This document shows positions 9,946-21,599 of a DNA stretch of 64,000 bases, in pieces. Under the pieces are notes generated by a model, which did no database searches, was not told the DNA's origin, and saw only the letters and a program-made list of their open reading frames with translations. A program made the translations under genes and the position numbers. Every line of letters starts with the position of its first letter. Position 1 is the first letter of the stretch. Location of the stretch: the NCBI RefSeq assembly GCF_043290135.1, contig NC_134701.1:36235501-36299500 (forward strand), written 5' to 3'. The stretch comes from Rhipicephalus microplus (lineage: Eukaryota; Arthropoda; Arachnida; Ixodida; Ixodidae).

Positions 9946-11920
9946 AAATTTCACCGATGCGTTTGGTTCACTTGCACCCGCAGTCTGTCGTGCAGGTGAT
10001 GCCGTAGACTCGCCCGCACCACTAATCGAGTTAACGATAGCTCGAAAAAAATTCGTAGCACTTTTGAATGCTGGAACAAGCACTTCTTTATTCAGCGACG
10101 ATGCGTTGCACCATCTCCGCAAGAACAATATCCGCTTGAGGCAAAACAACACCATCTTCCGCTTTGCTATGGGCACAGCACAATCGAGCGGTGCAGCTAG
10201 GCTAGTGATGCGCTGGGAAAGACGAGTGAGGTGACAATGTTTTGTGCATCTAAATGCGCTGTCAATGTCTCTAATTCTGGGTCGAGACTTTCTCGCTCAG
10301 CCGGGTATTGTCATTGGCATTGCACACAGCGGTTATTGACAGCGTGTTGAAGATGCGCTAAAGCTTTTCTCGAAGGCCCCCGTATCGATAAAGACATGCC
10401 AATCACAGAAAGAGGTGGTAATACGCGAGGAGGAAAGCGTGCCGAGAAAGCGAGTAACCACCCCACCAGAACAATGTGCCACACTACAAGGATGGTCGGT
10501 GCACCCGCTTTTGGTAGAAGCACAGAGTTTGCCAGAAGGGGAAAGAGCACATCTGCTATTTTTGTTGCACGAGTACGACGCGATGTTTACTGACCGCCCT
10601 GGCCGCACTAAGCTGGTCGAGCACAGAATTGACGCGGTTGATGCATGACCCTTGAAATGCGATCCCCGACCGGTCAGCTTGGCTAAGCAGACAGCACTTG
10701 ACGCCGCCTTGGACGAACTCATCGACACAGGCGTAGTTGAGAGGTCAAACAGCCCATGGGATTTATCCAGTAGTTCTAGTTCCAAAGGAAGATAATACAT
10801 ATTGCCTTTGTGTAGACTACCGCAGGCTGATTGAGGTTACGAAGTACACGTACCCTCTTCTCTTTATTTCACTAGTATCGAACCTAGGTGGGGCGAAGTA
10901 TTTCATTACGCTCGATGCTAGCCGTGGATGTTCTCAGGTCAAGATGGATGAGCAGGACAAAAGAAAGTCAGCTTTCACTTGTCACAGAGGACTTTTACAA
11001 TTCGGGAGAATGTCTTTTGGCTTGGTAGAAGCTCCCACTACATAGCAGAGGATAATGAACCATGTTTTGGGAGATGCAAAGTGGCAGCACGCACTCGCAT
11101 ATCTAGACGACAAAGTGGTTTACTCGAAAACGTTTGAGGAGCACGTGCGCCACTTGAGAGACGTTCTAGAAAGGCTGAGATCTGCGGGCAGCACTCTGAA
11201 CCTGAACAAAGGTCAGATAGTGGCGACCCAAATAACATTCTTTGGATTCAAGCTTGACAAGGCTCGCATTTTGCCGAATAAGGGTAAGCTTGAAGCGATA
11301 GTCAGCTATCCATCACCGAACACTATTGACGAGCTGAAGTGCTTTCTGGGGACAATGAAATTTTATCCCCAATTCATTCCAAACTGGCTGGCAGTGCAGG
11401 CATCGTTGATGAAGCTCTTGGGAAATGGCGAGTGTTGGACTTGGAGCCAAGAGCAAGAGGCCGCACTGCATTGCTGGTTGCTGTTCAATATGGTTTAGCT
11501 GCAGCTACCTGATTTGAACAGAGAGTTTGTGATTCACACAAACGCTAGCGACCTGGGCTTAGGAGCAAGTCTACTTCAGGAGCATAAAAGTACCCTCCGC
11601 CAATTGTGTTCGCCAGCCGTTCGTTGACGCTAGCGGAGAAGAACTGCTTGGTAACTGAAAAAGAGCGTCTCGTGATAGTTTTCGCTCTCCATAAAGTTTG
11701 ACTTTTACATCGACAGAGTTGAGTTTGTGATTGACACTGACCACATGGCGCTCGCATGATTCAGGCGCTTGAACGAACCAAGTGGCTGCCTAACGTGTTG
11801 GGCATTGCTGCTGCCGCATTACGACTTCGCTGTTAGCTACCGCAAGGATAAAAACAATGCCGCGGCCAACACACTATCGCGTGCCCCGGTCCGGCGCAGT
11901 TGATTGCAAAGAAAACGTTT
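9946..11920 (+). pseudogene. Protease, reverse transcriptase and RNase H of gypsy B
   Basis: Resumes after the hAT insertion with DAFGSLAPAVCRAGDAV, matching DVFRSLAPSVCPA of the minus copy. The protease-like part follows (APLIELTIARKKFVALLNAG), where the expected DTG reads LNAG, so the catalytic Asp is lost. Reverse transcriptase blocks: DAALDELIDTGVVERSNSPW, LCVDYRRL, FITLDASRGCSQVKMDEQDK, MSFGLVEAPTT followed by a stop, then AYLDDKVVYSKTFEEHVRHL with the YLDD box at about 11,098-11,109. RNase H: VIHTNASDLGLGASLLQE, then frameshifts, FVIDTDHMALA and NAAANTLSRAPV. At least four frame breaks. Related to element J in sequence and order. Confidence 0.82.
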
Positions 11921-11989
11921 TATTTTGCTATGAAGGCGTTTGTTGACGCGTGCACTGCATAGAGCATTAAGCACAAGAAGACAACCACC

Positions 11990-12573
11990 TACCATGCTCA
12001 GTCAAACCCTAGAAAGCGAGTCAATCGCAACATCAAGCAAATGCTTGTTGCTCTGAAAGACATATGGACTGGGATACCTACCTTCCAGAGATTGGTTTTG
12101 CATTGAGATCGACCATGAACCAATCGACTGGGTACGAGCCTTCTACTTTAAACCTGGAGAGAGAACTGCTGAATCCGATGAAGACAGTTCTCGCAGATTG
12201 CAATGGAGAGCCAGTGGAGACATCAGCATGTGCTGAATATGCAACTCAGCTGCAGGAGAAGCTAGTGGAAGCTTTACATAAAACACGGTGAAATCTCAGC
12301 ATTGCTAGGGCACAATACGACCGCACGCATCGGAACGTACACTATGGAATGGGCAATCGAGTGCTGCGGCACCATTATGTTCTCAGCGATGCTAGTGAAC
12401 AGTTTGCAGCCTCGCTGGCACTGAAATGGTCCGGGTTGTACCGAGAGCGAAAGAAAGTTTTCTCGCTCAATTATTGGCTTGAGAATACGAAAGGCAAACC
12501 TAGCGGTGAACCGGCACACGTACGTGACTTGAAACTCTACGTGTCACGGAAGGGGCACGAGGACTATGAGTAG
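11990..12573 (+). pseudogene. Integrase remnant of gypsy B (C-terminal part only)
   Basis: After the RNase H tail the zinc-binding region and most of the catalytic core of integrase are missing. Sequence resumes at about 11,990 with a degenerate YHAQSNPRKRVNRNIKQM, where the catalytic Glu position of the usual HPQSNPTER block is lost. Then come MDWDTYLPEIGFALRSTMNQ (12,064), ARAQYDRTHRNVHYGMGNRV and the C-terminal block EPAHVRDLKLYVSRKG. The matching part of J is about 59,380-60,050. This is an internal deletion, so the copy could not code for integrase. Confidence 0.8.
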
Positions 12574-12892
12574 TCCCCTTCCGAGCTGCAGGCAGTGGGA
12601 GAGAATGCCCGACACCGAGTGAGGAGTCCAGAACCACGTTAGTTCTGTGTAACAGGCAGAGCCAACTTTGCACGGCAGGCTGAATTTGATATGTTTAACG
12701 CGAGGTGCAAGGGTTCGTGCACAACACATGTGCAAGTGTTAACCTTTTCTTTTTTTTCGTGTTGACTTTCACCGAGTTGAGGAATAGTCGAAAGAGAAAG
12801 AGGTGCCGGCGGAGCAGCTCGGAGAGAAGAGCGCTTCTCCGTAAGCCTGCCTTTGTGGACCCTGTATTGGCTTCCTACCTATCAATGTAAGC
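12574..12892 (+). other. 3' non-coding part of gypsy B
   Basis: Follows the pol stop. It contains a T-rich tract at about 12,742-12,760 and ends where sequence resembling the P-like transposase begins on the other strand. No 3' LTR of B is found here, so the element is truncated or its LTR lies elsewhere. Confidence 0.5.
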
Positions 12893-14830
12893 CAGGGCAT
12901 TTTGCAGCCCTTTTACTCCTTCGGAGTTCTTTCTCAGTGCTGCTGTAGGAACCCTTGAGGTCATTACAGAAATCAATTTCTGCATAAAGGTGATGAACTC
13001 TTCTGTTTCCCTTACATAAGAGCATGACTGAGAAATTCACTCTCGGTGCAAAAACAGATCATGCAGCACTTGGGCACTGAACAGGCGAAAAGCATAGTTG
13101 ACCTTCATCTTTTCAAGTTATTCGGATTCAGGTGAACATGTGTGATTTTGGGCATTGCCTTAAGTGTTGTTGCACACTTGTTCAATTGATAGGCAGCTCT
13201 GATTGGTCGCACATCAGCGTAACCTGCTGAAGTTTTGTAGCCCCCTTTTAGAAGCCAATTCTCACACATTTAACAAGATGGGGAAAGTTCGAAAGGAAGA
13301 ACCGATGTCTACTATTGCTAGCTGGGTGCTGTACAGATGGCCTGAAAGCTGCAGCCGTGACAGGATATGCCAACCTGATGCAACATTACACGGTTTCAGG
13401 ATACCCCATTACAAGTGACATAATCAACTCTAAGCCCTGCTTTTTCAGCCAAATTAACCGCTTCCAAAATAATCTTGGAGAGTAAATGAGCTTTTACATT
13501 TCCCCTCAATGCAAAAACACCTAAATTTGATGCCAGGACCCGGACAAGGGTTGAAACATTACAATCATTCTATGGTCACACAGCACACTCTTGTCATGTC
13601 CAGAAGTAAATGCAGCAAGGTCCACAAAGCCATCAATTTTTCCAGTATTAGTGCCACTCCAAAGTTATCGGCAAGTTTCATTTCATCTATTATCAGGCCG
13701 CCGTGACGCTGAAACTCATCCATTCTTTCAGTTTTTTTTTTTTTCGCCATTCCAGAGAGAACAGAGGACTTGAAACCGAAGCTGTTCTCATACTTCTTCA
13801 TGAAATTTTTGAGACAAGTGCGGCTGGGAAGCATGAGAATCTTTTCTTGACGTACATGCTCATACAGTCTCGGGCCCTTAATACGCATTATGACACATTC
13901 CAGAGTCCACTCAGAACTGTAGTGCATGCCTTTAGGTGATTTTCGGCTTGCTGCGGCAAAAGATTGAAGAATGGCAGCTTTTTGTTTAGGGGGAAGGCTG
14001 TCAATCTTTTTCAAAAGTACCTCTTCCTCAATCTTCTCATTTTTTGCTTTCATTTGCGAAATGATTTTGTCTAACGCTTTCACTTTATCCTTCAAGCACT
14101 GCACAGTTGGTATTTTTGTTTTCATCTTTCGAGAAACATTTGTTTTTTTACTTGGTTTTCTTTCTCCAGCGCATTTGATTGATGAGAATTTGCAAGCTAC
14201 ACACCGCTCAAGTGAGGTACCCGCGCACTTTTTGTTGTACAGGCTCCAATTCCATACTGTCAAGTTGAAGTTAGAGCTTGCGAATGGGAACTCTTCAAGA
14301 AATCCTGCCCCTAAACATACATGCATACCATCGACAGTCTTGAGAACGGAAGCTGGGCCGCCAGGCACGTTCAGATCAAGTTTTACTCCGTGCACATGCA
14401 AACACTTCATGCGCCACACTATCATCGGTCACAGTAAACAACACAAGCTTCTCAGCGCACAGGAGACCCATATCTGGCCCCGCTGAACACACACTGTACG
14501 CGACCTTCAATGGCACACCACCGAACACGTGCTTTCCTCAGCTGTCCGACAACAGGGCAACGTCCCTGTGATTGAAAGGAACTTTAGGCTCACAAGGCAC
14601 TGTCGCAGACTCATCTGGCTCCACACCTAGCAGTGACTGTAGCACTTCGCTGAGCCGTTGCCGCTTTTCTGGCAAATCAAGCGGAAGTCACAACCTTTTC
14701 TTAGGATTTCTTTTCCTGGGAACGGGCTTTGATAAGTAGGCAGGCACATTAGGAAAGATCGTGGGTGCGGTGCCAGGCATCGATCGAGGCCTTCCACATC
14801 GCAAAAAGAAAAGATTACTGCATTACTAAT
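12893..14830 (-). pseudogene. P-element / THAP9-like transposase remnant
   Basis: Read on the minus strand, this resembles DNA transposases of the P superfamily. The best preserved part is a 286-codon frame at 14,425-13,565 with a basic Lys-rich stretch, a coiled-coil-like segment (CLKDKVKALDKIISQMKAKN), then KGMHYSSEWTLECVIMRIKG, YEHVRQEKILMLPSRTCLK and GGLIIDEMKLADNFG, which carry the conserved spacing of the P transposase helix-turn-helix and first catalytic region (Asp-Glu in IDEMKL). Upstream, in other frames, PTIFPNVPAYLSKPVPRKR (about 14,735) looks like the segment after a THAP domain. Downstream, frames shift repeatedly (for example FPHLVKCVR, about 13,270). The THAP zinc finger itself is not seen. 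No terminal repeats were located. Confidence 0.72.
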
Positions 14831-16276
14831 TACCCATAGGCTAACCGAAGGCCCAACTCCGTACTCTCTAGGCCCTTAATTAAGGGGGTAATCAGCAGAA
14901 ATCTCAATTCATTAAAACATTTTTATAAAAATAACCACAAACTTGACTGATACACCGCTGAAGCCTACCTTTAGAACATAACAATCCGCTTCTTCTTGTG
15001 AAAATAGTATTTCAATAGCTTTAGCCAATTAAAAGGTATGCAGTTAGAAAGAAGTTAAAGAGAAACGCTAATAAACGTGAGGCGCCCGCGCTTTCCCGCG
15101 CCCTCGCTCAGAGGAGGAGGGTGGCTCACTGCTCGGGCAATGGTACGCCCATCAAATCAAAGCCTCGGACCACGTTTTTTTTTTTTTTCCCCTTACGATC
15201 GCTTTTAACTTTGGTAATAACCTACCGGGAAACTTCTAACTCATACAGTGCAAAGCCCTAGTAGTAGACTTGTCGCCGCTCAGGTTTCATCAGGACAGGT
15301 GTAATAGTTCCAGAGCTATATCGTGATCAAAATTAAGCCTAATCACTAGAAAGATTAATTTGGAAACATCACCTCACAAACGAATTGAAATTTTCTCCGC
15401 TTAATACACTAATAAACAGAATTGCTTAATTTTGCGCCCTTGCGAATGAACAAGTCTAGAAATGCATCTCTCGTGAGTGATGTGACGCGTCTACTGACAC
15501 ACACTAACACATTCGGAAAATTCAGCTTAAGACTGTCTCATGACCGTTACTTCTGAATTTAAATAAGGTAGAAGTTCATGGGAGGATCCTTGGAACATGA
15601 GCTGGCGCTGGAGCCAAGATTTTGAAAAGCAAACTTATTCAAGTGTTGCTTCACCAAGAACTTTTCGTTGCTTGTACAGTGCCCAACATGTAGAGTGCTT
15701 CAGCATATATGTTTGTAGTCCTTTTAAAAACAGAAATGACTATATCAATTAGGCAACATATGCAAGATTGTGTTTACTGCTGAGGCAGTCATGTGTTAAA
15801 ATAACTACAGGTTGTGATTCGATGACCAAATATAAAAATTGGACCAGGGTTTATGAACAAGACAGCTAAAGCAGGGATCCTACCTCTAGGATGAAAGTGT
15901 GTGTTATCCGAGAAGCACACAACTAATTCTGTACATGCCAAAAACTTATGCACTCTAATGAGGAATGACAGCATTTTCACTGAAAATTGAAAATGAAGTG
16001 CGAAATACCACAACTACCAAATTCTTATTGCAGACTATTTACTATTTACTGTCATGTAAAAATTAAGCAAGTGTCCATTCTAGGCTGTGCCATGGCTCAC
16101 TGAAGCACACTGTATGTTTTCGAATAGCTCTCGCCCACAGCACAAAGTGAATATATGTGTACCTAATATATAATGTAGTAATATATATGAGTGAGCTGCT
16201 TATTTTCGGTTATTATATTTTTGTAAACAACTATTGTAACAAGCACCTGTGTACATTAAAAAAAAACCTCGTCTGT
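14831..16276. other. AT-rich stretch without recognised genes
   Basis: About 1.4 kb with only short frames. A 16-base T run is near 15,175 and a GC-richer patch at 15,080-15,160 could be part of a degraded repeat. I see no coding, RNA or transposon signature that I can name. Confidence 0.5.
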
Positions 16277-16304
16277 TTTAGCACTATGCAATGATAGTGC
16301 TAAA
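16277..16304. other. Perfect 11-bp inverted repeat just before the LINE
   Basis: TTTAGCACTAT (16,277-16,287) and ATAGTGCTAAA (16,294-16,304) are exact reverse complements with a 6-base loop. It sits a few bases upstream of the tRNA-like start of the RTE LINE. It could be a leftover of an earlier element. Function unknown. Confidence 0.8.
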
Positions 16305-16310
16305 TCAGCA

Positions 16311-16380
16311 GCGATGGCGTAGTGATTAGATCCGCCTCGCATGCAAAAGGTCCGTGGTTCAAATCCCGGTGCCGCGGAGT
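16311..16380 (+). promoter_or_regulatory. tRNA-like leader with pol III A and B boxes
   Basis: TGGCGTAGTGATTAGA (16,315-16,330) fits an A box and GGTTCAAATCC (about 16,356-16,366) is an exact B-box match (GGTTCRANNCC), about 40 bases apart as in tRNA genes. The full cloverleaf is imperfect. It abuts the LINE leader without a break, so it may serve as an internal promoter or be a SINE joined to the LINE. Confidence 0.7.
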
Positions 16381-16491
16381 TCCCAACCGGATAAAAAAAA
16401 ATCCGCATGGTGATGGAACTGCATTACGAGGCCTGGGGTGCGGCCTCACCGGTAACCCCCACCAGGAACGCGCTCCCTCACCAGAGAAGGA

Positions 16492-19253
16492 TTGGCCACC
16501 CTGGTGCAGTATCTGGCCGCTACCTCCCACATGCAAACGTCAAATAACACACGGCCCTCAGTCCCCAGCAGCTACGAAGCAACTGACCACGGCGACGGTC
16601 AGATCTGCAACGCAGCAGAGGGTGCTAAGAATCTCTGGATCCGGACAGGCCGCCATTGGAACCTGAACTTGGCAACGTTTAACGCTAGAACCTTATCTAG
16701 TGAAGGAAGTCTAGCTGTACCATTCGAGGAGCTAGAGGGTGTAAATGGGATATAATAGGGCTCAGTGAAGTCAGGAGGACAGATGAGACCTATACTGGGC
16801 TACAGAATGGGCACGTCCTTTGCTATCGGGGCTTGGCAGACAGAAGAGAACTGGGAGTGGGGTTCCTAATTCACAGAAACATAGCTGGCAACATAGAGGA
16901 ATACTATAGCATTAATGAAAGGGTGGTAGGTATCGTAATTAAACTGAATAAGAAATACAAGATAAAGGTGGTACAGGCCTACGCGCCTACATTCAGCCAT
17001 GATGACGCTTCAGTTGAAAGCTTCTATGAAGATGTGGAATCGGCAATGAGTAAGGTAAAAACACAGTATACAATACTGATGGGAGACTTTAATGCAAAGG
17101 TAGGGAAGAAGCAGGCTGGTGACCAGGCAGTAGGAGATTATGGCATCGGTACTAGAAACGCCAGAGGAGAGCTACTAGTAGAATTCGCAGAACGCAATAA
17201 TTTACGGATTTTAAATACTTTCTACCAAAAACGAGGAAACCGCAAATGGACATGGAGGGGCCCTAATGGCGAAAATAAGAACGAAATAGACTTTATAATG
17301 AGTGCACACCCAGGCATCGTGCAGGATGTGGAAGTGGTTGGCAAGGTACGATGCAGTGACCATAGAATGATATGGCCTCGAATTCGCCTAGACTTGAGAA
17401 AGGAACGACAGAAACTAATACGGAAGAAGCCAATCAATGAGCTAGCACTGAGAGGGAAAGTAGAGGAATTCAGAGTCTCGCTTCAGAACAGGTACTCGGC
17501 TCTTAGTGAGGAAACCAACCTTAGCATAGATACAATGAATAATAATCTGACGAGTATCATTACGGAGTGTGCAGTGGAAGTTGGAGGCAGGGTAGTTAGA
17601 CAGGACACTGGCAAACTTTCCCAGGAAACAAAGAACCTAATTAAGAAGCGTCAAATCATGAAAGTGTCAAGTACAACAGACAAAATAGAACTGGCAGAGC
17701 TTTCGAAGTTGATTAATAGACGTAAAGTATGCGATGTAAGAAGGTATAACATGGAGAGAATTGAACACACTCTGAAAAACGGAGGAAGCGTCAAAGCAGT
17801 GAAGAGGAAACTTGGGATAGGCAAAAATCGGATGTATGCACTAAGAGACAAAGAGGGCAAAATAACTACCAATATGGATAGGATAGTTGAAATAGCGGAG
17901 GAGTTTTACAGAGATCCGTACAGTAGCAGGGACAACCACGACTTTAATACTATAAGAACTAGCAGTAACCCAGATGACAGCCCACCAGTAATGATAGAAG
18001 AAGTCAGAAAAGCTTTGGAGAGCATGCAAAGAGGCAAAGCTGCTGCTGAGGATCAGGTAACATCAGATCTGCTGAAAGATGGAGGACAGATTGTGTTAGA
18101 AAAACTAGCCACCCTGTTTACGAGGTGTCTCCTGACGGGAAGAGTACCAGAGTCTTGGAAGAACGCTAACATCATCTTAATACATAAGAAAGGAGATGAC
18201 AAGGACTTGAAGAATTACAGGCCGATTAGTTTGCTCTCTGTAGTATACAAGCTATTTACAAAGGTAATTGCTAACAGAGTAAAGAAAACATTAGAATTCA
18301 ATCAACCAAAGAAACAAGCAGGATTTCGAACAGGCTACTCAACAATCGACCACATTCATACTATCAATCAGGTAATAGAGAAATGCTCAGAATATAACCA
18401 ACCGCTATACATAGCCTTTATAGATTACAAGAAGGCGTTTGATTCAGTAGAAATATCAGCCGTCATACAGACACTGCGGAATCAGGGCGTAGATGAAGTA
18501 TATATAAACATCCTGGAAGAAATCTACAGGGGATCAACTGCTACCATAGTGCTTCATAAAGAAAGCAACAGAATACCAATCAAGAAGGGTGTAAGGCAGG
18601 GGGACACAATCTCCCCAATGCTATTTACCGCGTGCTTACAGGAGGTTTTCAGAAGCCTAGGATGGGAGCAGCTAGGGATAAGAGTTAATGGAGAGTACCT
18701 TAGTAACCTGCGCTTCGCCGATGACATTGCATTGCTGAGTAATTCAGGGGATGAATTGCAACTCATGATTACGGAGTTAGACAAGGAGAGCAGAAAGGTG
18801 GGTCTTAAAATGAATCTGCAGAAAACGAAAGTAATGTATAACAACCTCGGAAAAGAGCAGCGCTTGGAGATAGGTAATAGTGCACTTCAAGTTGTAAAAA
18901 ATTATGTCTATTTAGGCCAGGTCATAACCGCGGAGCCGAACCACGAGATTGAAGTAACTAGAAGAATAAGAATGGGGTGGAGCACATTTGGCAAGCACTC
19001 TCAAATTATGACAGGTAAATTGCCACTATCCCTCTAGAGAAAGGTATATAACAGCTGTATCTTGCCGGTACTTAGCTACGGAGCAAAAACCTGGAGACTT
19101 ACAAAGAGGGTACAGCTTAAATTGAGGACGACGCAGCGAGCAATGGAAAGAAAAATGGTAGGTGTAAACTTAAGAGACAAGAAGAGAGCAGAGTGGATTA
19201 GAGAACAAACGGGGGTGAAGGATATCATAGCTGAAATCAAGAAAAAGAAATGA
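16492..19253 (+). pseudogene. Endonuclease-reverse transcriptase of the RTE LINE
   Basis: Nicks target DNA and copies the element RNA. Reading starts at an ATG at 16,492 and runs to 16,755, then a one-base shift near 16,738 moves it to the frame that is open from 16,833 to 19,037 (734 codons). Endonuclease blocks: VGIVIKLNKKYKIKVVQAYA, MGDFNAKVG (about 17,080), NEIDFIMS and CSDHRMIW (17,351) with the catalytic His-region. Reverse transcriptase blocks: KNYRPISLLSVVYKLFTKVI, FIDYKKAFDSV, GVRQGDTISPMLFTACLQ, and LRFADDIALLSN with the FADD box near 18,712-18,725. A stop at 19,036 is followed in the same frame by PVLSYGAKTWRLTKR to the next stop at 19,251 and a further WAGHVARR block, all typical of the C-terminus. 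Confidence 0.9.
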
Positions 19254-19492
19254 ACATGGGCTGGGCATGTAGCACGTAGACAGGATAACCGCTGGTCGTT
19301 AAGGGTAACTCACGGGATTCCCAGAGAAGGCAAGTGGGTGAGGGGGAGACAGAAGGTTAGGTGGGCAGATGAGATTAAGAATTGCGGGTATAAATTGGCA
19401 GGAGCAAGCACACGACTGGGTTAACTGACGGAACATGGGAGAGGCCTTTGTCCTGCAGTGGTCGTAGTTAGGCTGATGATGATGATGATGAT

Positions 19493-19734
19493 GACTGCAT
19501 TAGCCAAGCATCGATAACTTTGAGGGATTGCGAAGTGGGCTTTTTAGAAAATATGCTGTTGCCTGAACATCATTGTAGCACGTGGTACACAGTCTTGTTG
19601 TGTAATAACCATTTTTTTTTCGTGAAATAAACTGGTTGAAAGTGCAGCGGTGTCCCTATAGTTCCTTTTGTGCTTGCCGTTGTGCGCTGCTTCACATATG
19701 ATTATGAACTATTACCAACTCGCCAAACTTTCGA
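19493..19734. other. Intergenic, nothing recognised
   Basis: No frame or repeat identified. It lies between the LINE tail and the edge of gypsy fragment E. Confidence 0.5.
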
Positions 19735-21155
19735 CATTACTTGACTATGTGGTCGCCGTCAGGGACAGCTGGTGATATCGTTAAGGCCACACACGTGGTG
19801 GCTTGCGGTGACAGCCGAACATAATCAACAGCGCACAAGCGGTGTGACGGTGAGGATGGCACAGCCCCAAGTCGAGGCAGTGCAAGTTGGAGAATGCCGG
19901 TTCCACAGTCGATGAGAACTGCATGAGGGGACAAGAAATCCAATCCAAGAATTAGGTCATTGCGGTACTGCTCAATAACTGCATACAGAACAGATGTGGG
20001 GTGATCGGTGATTGTTATGTGAGCTGTGCACATTCCTGTGATGGCAAGACTTCTTCCGCCGGTGACACGAATAAGCGAAGAGCAGCCGGTATTAGCACTT
20101 TCTTCAAGCAGTGATGAAATCGGGCACTCATCACAGAATTATGCACCCCAATGTCAACAAGGGCAAAAACAGTTAGGCCATCAACGTTGACGCCGAATTC
20201 ATCATGTTGGCAGTATAAGGAGAAGATTTGAGGTCGGTATCAAGGATGAGACTACACCTCTAAGAGCTGCACAGCTTAGTTTCCTTGATGAGAATTGAGC
20301 AGGGAGGTCGGGCATCGCCGTAGAAGAGAAGGGGACGAGGGGCGATGTGTTACGTCGAGGCGACTATGACCGGCTGGGCTGCGTATCAGGGGCACTGAAG
20401 GCATAGGAATCGAAGGGCGGAAACCGGTGGTAGTTGTCGGTGATCCGGGCAGGAACTGAAAACGGTGGTAGCTGTTGGCACGGCGAGCAGTGCTATACTG
20501 GGTTCGGGATGAAGACCGATGGTTGTGGCAATGGGTGTGACGGTCGCACAGTTCCGGCACATTAGCAGGTTGAACGCAGCGTTCGCTATCCCCTTGAGCA
20601 CGTGGCCAACCTTATCAGATTCCGAGATGTCGTTGTTGACTTTACGACATAGAACCAGCATGTCCTGTATATACGAGATATACGGCTCTGAGGACACCTG
20701 AGCACGGATGGACAACTCTTTCTTTGCAGCTCCCTTTCGACTGATAGGCTTCCCAAATAAGTCATGAAGCTTCTGCTTGAAGGTGTTCTAACTACCGACC
20801 TCCTCCTCATGATTCTCATACTAGAACTTGGTCATGCCTTTCAGCAGCACGTTGGCCAGCATGAGAGTCAGAGCATAGCGGTTGAGCGCACTGGTACCTT
20901 GATAGTCGACTATCCAATCGCCGACATCAACTTCAGCTGTACCGCAGAACGTTCTTGGGTGCTTCGGATGCGTCAGCACGTACATGGGTGGGGGTGGGGT
21001 CGGTGGAGGCGTTAGTCTGGATGGTGCAGGCGTTTCCGGGGCCGATAGAGAGGTGGCCGTGTGATCAGTCCCACGTTCCATCGTGGAAACTCCGATTTGA
21101 TGACCACTGATAAGCTCCGTTGTAAGTGCTTCATTACCCCGCACTTCCAACAATT
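19735..21155 (-). pseudogene. gag and protease of gypsy fragment E
   Basis: Minus strand. Gag starts at an ATG at 21,081 (MERGTDHTATSLSAPETPAP) and runs through TAEVDVGDWIVDYQG, whose spacing resembles ADETDVKDWFANYE in element A. A frameshift near 20,800 leads to SIRAQVSSEPYISYIQDMLV and LCRKVNNDISESDKVGHVLK. Protease follows in another frame: the active site reads LVDIGVHNSVM, so the usual DTG is DIG, and the later ILGLDFLSPHAVLID is present. The element ends near 19,735; reverse transcriptase and integrase are absent. The LTR end and the following bases match the arrangement in D, so E belongs to the same lineage as C and D. Confidence 0.78.
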
Positions 21156-21320
21156 TGTCACGGGTATTACAAACCCACAGAAGAGAGAAATGAGTGTATT
21201 TCCAATATTTACAGGTAGATGTAATACCCCAGGGCTTCCAGCATCTTGCGCGGCGAGTCCGCTTCTTCTTCATCGATTCGTCTACGACAGCGGAGCCATG
21301 CTCACTGCCTCGTAACACTA
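21156..21320 (-). repeat. Probable 5' LTR of gypsy fragment E
   Basis: On the minus strand the sequence ends CGTGACA at 21,156 and is followed by TTGTTGGAAGTGCGGGG, the same arrangement as the D LTR (CCGTGACA then TTTTGGTGGAGGTGC). The outer edge is not defined by a second LTR. Confidence 0.5.
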
Positions 21321-21342
21321 TAATGTGGACAGAGGGATGACC

Positions 21343-21415
21343 GCCGCAGCGGCTCAGTTAGTAGAGCATAAGGTTCGTTATCCTAAGGTCGCAGGTTTGG
21401 CCCCTGCTAGCGGCA
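21343..21415 (+). pseudogene. tRNA-like sequence, Thr(CGU)-like, probably a SINE head
   Basis: The 73 bases fold as a cloverleaf: acceptor GCCGCAG with TAGCGGC (one A-A mismatch and one G-U), D stem GCTC/GAGC, anticodon stem with one mismatch and loop TTCGTTA giving anticodon CGT, and T stem GCAGG/CCTGC. The T loop is TTTGGCC instead of TTCRANN, so the B box is damaged. A T-rich tract follows (21,426-21,440). I read it as a tRNA-derived repeat rather than a working tRNA gene. Confidence 0.6.
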
Positions 21416-21599
21416 AGGTACCTTTTGTTCACTTTTTTTTCTTTTCACATTTACATTACAATTACTACTAAAGACATTCCCTATGCTTTCTTTGGTATAT
21501 TGTCTATTAGTTCTCATTATTAAAGATGAGACTAACAAGGAAAAAGAGCCATTTAATTTACTGAACAAGGGTTTCTATGCAGGCTAGTTGGTATTTTAT

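Larger units (their letters stand above)
16311..19492 (+). mobile_element. RTE-type LINE, nearly full length
   Basis: About 3.2 kb element with a tRNA-like leader, a long ORF with apurinic-type endonuclease and reverse transcriptase, and a 3' end of GAT repeats (about 19,473-19,492). A short 3' repeat of this kind, a single ORF with endonuclease before RT, and a short 3' region fit the RTE/BovB group. The ORF has one frameshift near its start and stops at 19,036 and 19,251, so this copy is inactive but not very old. No clear target duplication was found. Confidence 0.85.

Noticed and set aside
13971..14486. A 171-codon plus-strand frame
   Set aside because: It is the antisense shadow of the P-like transposase frame on the minus strand, which has recognisable motifs.
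21343..21415. Functional tRNA-Thr gene
   Set aside because: Acceptor and anticodon stems have mismatches and the T loop lacks the conserved bases; a T-rich tail follows. More likely a SINE head or tRNA pseudogene.
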